Assembly: GCA_900168235.1 (NCBI GenBank)
Contig: FUZG01000001.1
Span: forward strand, 124,001-188,000
Reading direction: 5' to 3'
Source of the DNA: Lachnospiraceae bacterium
GTDB lineage: Bacteria > Bacillota > Clostridia > Lachnospirales > Lachnospiraceae
Length of the DNA stretch: 64,000 nt
Shown: positions 63,064 to 64,000 of the stretch, in pieces
Layout of the letters: the number at the start of each line of letters is the position of its first letter
How positions within the stretch are numbered: the stretch's first letter is position 1
Made by a program: the position numbers and the translations under genes
Notes under the pieces: generated by a model
What the model saw: only the letters and a program-made list of their open reading frames with translations
Told to the model about the DNA's origin: nothing
Databases searched by the model: none

Positions 63064-63765
63064 TCACAGTCTGTTCATGCGGTAACCTATACCCACATGG
63101 GTCTGGATATATGCAGGTTTTGACGGATCCTTCTCAATCTTTTTACGAAGTGACACCATAAAAACTCTTAATGTCGCAACATCACTTTCCAGAGAATTAC
63201 CCCAGATATGATCCGTGATATACGTATGAGTCAGAACCTTTCCCACATTTCCCGCAAGCAGGCACAGCAGTTTATACTCGATCGGTGTGAGCTGAAGCTC
63301 TTTACCATCTAAAAGCACACATCCCGACGTATAGTTGATCTCCAGATCTCCATTCGTGAAAACCTGCTTTGTATCTTCACTGTGGGGCATGACTGCGAGA
63401 CGCCTCTGTGCCACACGTATCCTTGCCAGCAGTTCATTAACAGAAAAAGGCTTTGTCAGATAATCATCAGCTCCTGCATCCAGCGCTTCGATCTTGTCCG
63501 AGTCATCGCTTCTGGCACTGACAACGATTATCGGGATCTGACTCCAGCTTCTTACAGTACTTATTATCTCCATACCATCCATGTCGGGAAGACCCAGATC
63601 AAGCAGCAAAATATCCGGCTGGTTGGAAGTAAGCTCAAGTTCTGCCTCATTTCCGGTAGAAGCTGTCCGAAAAGTATATCCATTCGCTTTTAATGTAGTT
63701 GTCATGAGTTTACGGATCGGAGGGTCATCCTCAACAATCAATATCCTGCATTCGCTGTTGTTCAT
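63064..63765 (-). CDS. kdpE: KdpE-type response regulator
   Basis: The 233-residue product has a receiver domain (RILIVEDDPPIRKLMTTTLK, the phospho-acceptor Asp in DILLLDLGLPDMDG, and the DDYLTKPF Lys) and an OmpR-type winged helix (ELQLTPIEYKLLCLLAGNVG, VATLRVFMVSLRKKIEKDPS). It matches KdpE, which controls potassium uptake genes. It overlaps the kinase gene end by 35 bases. No kdpFABC lies in the window. Confidence 0.9.
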   Translation of the reverse strand: MNNSECRILIVEDDPPIRKLMTTTLKANGYTFRTASTGNEAELELTSNQPDILLLDLGLPDMDGMEIISTVRSWSQIPIIVVSARSDDSDKIEALDAGADDYLTKPFSVNELLARIRVAQRRLAVMPHSEDTKQVFTNGDLEINYTSGCVLLDGKELQLTPIEYKLLCLLAGNVGKVLTHTYITDHIWGNSLESDVATLRVFMVSLRKKIEKDPSKPAYIQTHVGIGYRMNRL

Positions 63766-64000
63766 TGATCTCTATCTCCCTCACCGGAACAGAAAAAGTG
63801 ATCACCGTACCATGCGGATCGTTATCAGTTACAAGTATAGCTCCCTTATGGGCTTTTACGATCGACTGACAGAGTGAAAGTCCCAGACCGATACTGCGCC
63901 TGCTGTCAGCGATCTTCTTATTTCCATTGTAAAACATTTCAAAGATATGTGGTTTATCTTCTGCAGATATTCCCGGACCGTCATCACTTATCTTTATATA
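63731..64000 (-). CDS. kdpD: KdpD-type histidine kinase, C-terminal part only
   Basis: The frame is open to the window edge. The last 89 residues contain the ATPase N/G boxes ISDDGPGISAEDKPHIFEMF and SIGLGLSLCQSIVKAHKG, then NDPHGTVITFSVPV. The assignment to KdpD comes from its neighbour kdpE. The N-terminal part lies outside the window. Confidence 0.8.
   Translation of the reverse strand, partial: YIKISDDGPGISAEDKPHIFEMFYNGNKKIADSRRSIGLGLSLCQSIVKAHKGAILVTDNDPHGTVITFSVPVREIEINEQQRMQDIDC

Noticed and set aside
1..64000. CRISPR arrays, tRNA and rRNA genes
   Set aside because: No regular direct-repeat array, no cloverleaf with CCA-type end and no rRNA sequence was seen on reading both strands by eye.

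Overview
The window looks like a chromosome segment of a Lachnospiraceae-type Clostridia (a low-to-moderate GC Firmicute). The grounds are a T-box leader on pheST, YtrA-type GntR control of a two-gene ABC operon, several Rpn-type PD-(D/E)XK nuclease genes and relics, small Cys-rich repeat-family proteins, and generally strong Shine-Dalgarno sites. I cannot name a genus. No rRNA, tRNA, CRISPR array, intact insertion sequence or prophage was recognised.

Left part (1-22.5 kb) is an accessory, partly decayed region mixed with housekeeping genes. It holds a truncated-by-edge Rpn nuclease gene, a secreted TNT-domain (NAD+ glycohydrolase toxin-like) protein beside a second secreted protein, a fructosamine-kinase/MIF-tautomerase pair, two small Cys-rich paralogues, mgsA with a nearby mgsA relic, a truncated HD-GYP gene bordered by a repeat, queA, nfo, an acyltransferase-like gene, and a TetR-GNAT operon with a well-defined operator. 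A run of small regulatory and DNA-related genes follows (UvrD-tail-like protein, zinc-ribbon membrane protein, WYL regulator, HIRAN protein, zinc-ribbon protein). Next come an Rpn pseudogene with one nonsense codon, a TauE/SafE permease, a GntR-ABC operon, a miniature ssb and a third Rpn relic. A conserved 26-bp repeat occurs three times between 15.8 and 18.3 kb.

Middle part (22.5-45 kb) is mostly core metabolism: a serine-hydrolase lipoprotein, pheS-pheT under a T-box, serC-serA, leuB-ilvD-ilvB, yajC, tgt, a D,D-carboxypeptidase, aroC, a beta-propeller lactonase-like gene and a potABC-D spermidine/putrescine transporter in which PotC and PotD are one polypeptide. Two families of intergenic repeats lie around 24.5, 28.6 and 38.6 kb.

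Right part (45-64 kb) has UPF0303, an orphan hypA coupled to trpS, and a tightly overlapping set gltX > UvrD-like helicase > GH13-like protein > TraX > DUF5662. The GH13-like protein has lost two of the three catalytic acids, so this set may be an uncharacterised envelope or glycan module. Next are a membrane-anchored NlpC/P60-CHAP-like protein with cytoplasmic GPQK repeats and a long Asp/Glu tail, a Gld-type ABC locus (ATPase, fused permease-GldG, DUF4340), a MATE transporter, a small membrane peptide and kdpDE (kdpD cut by the window edge).
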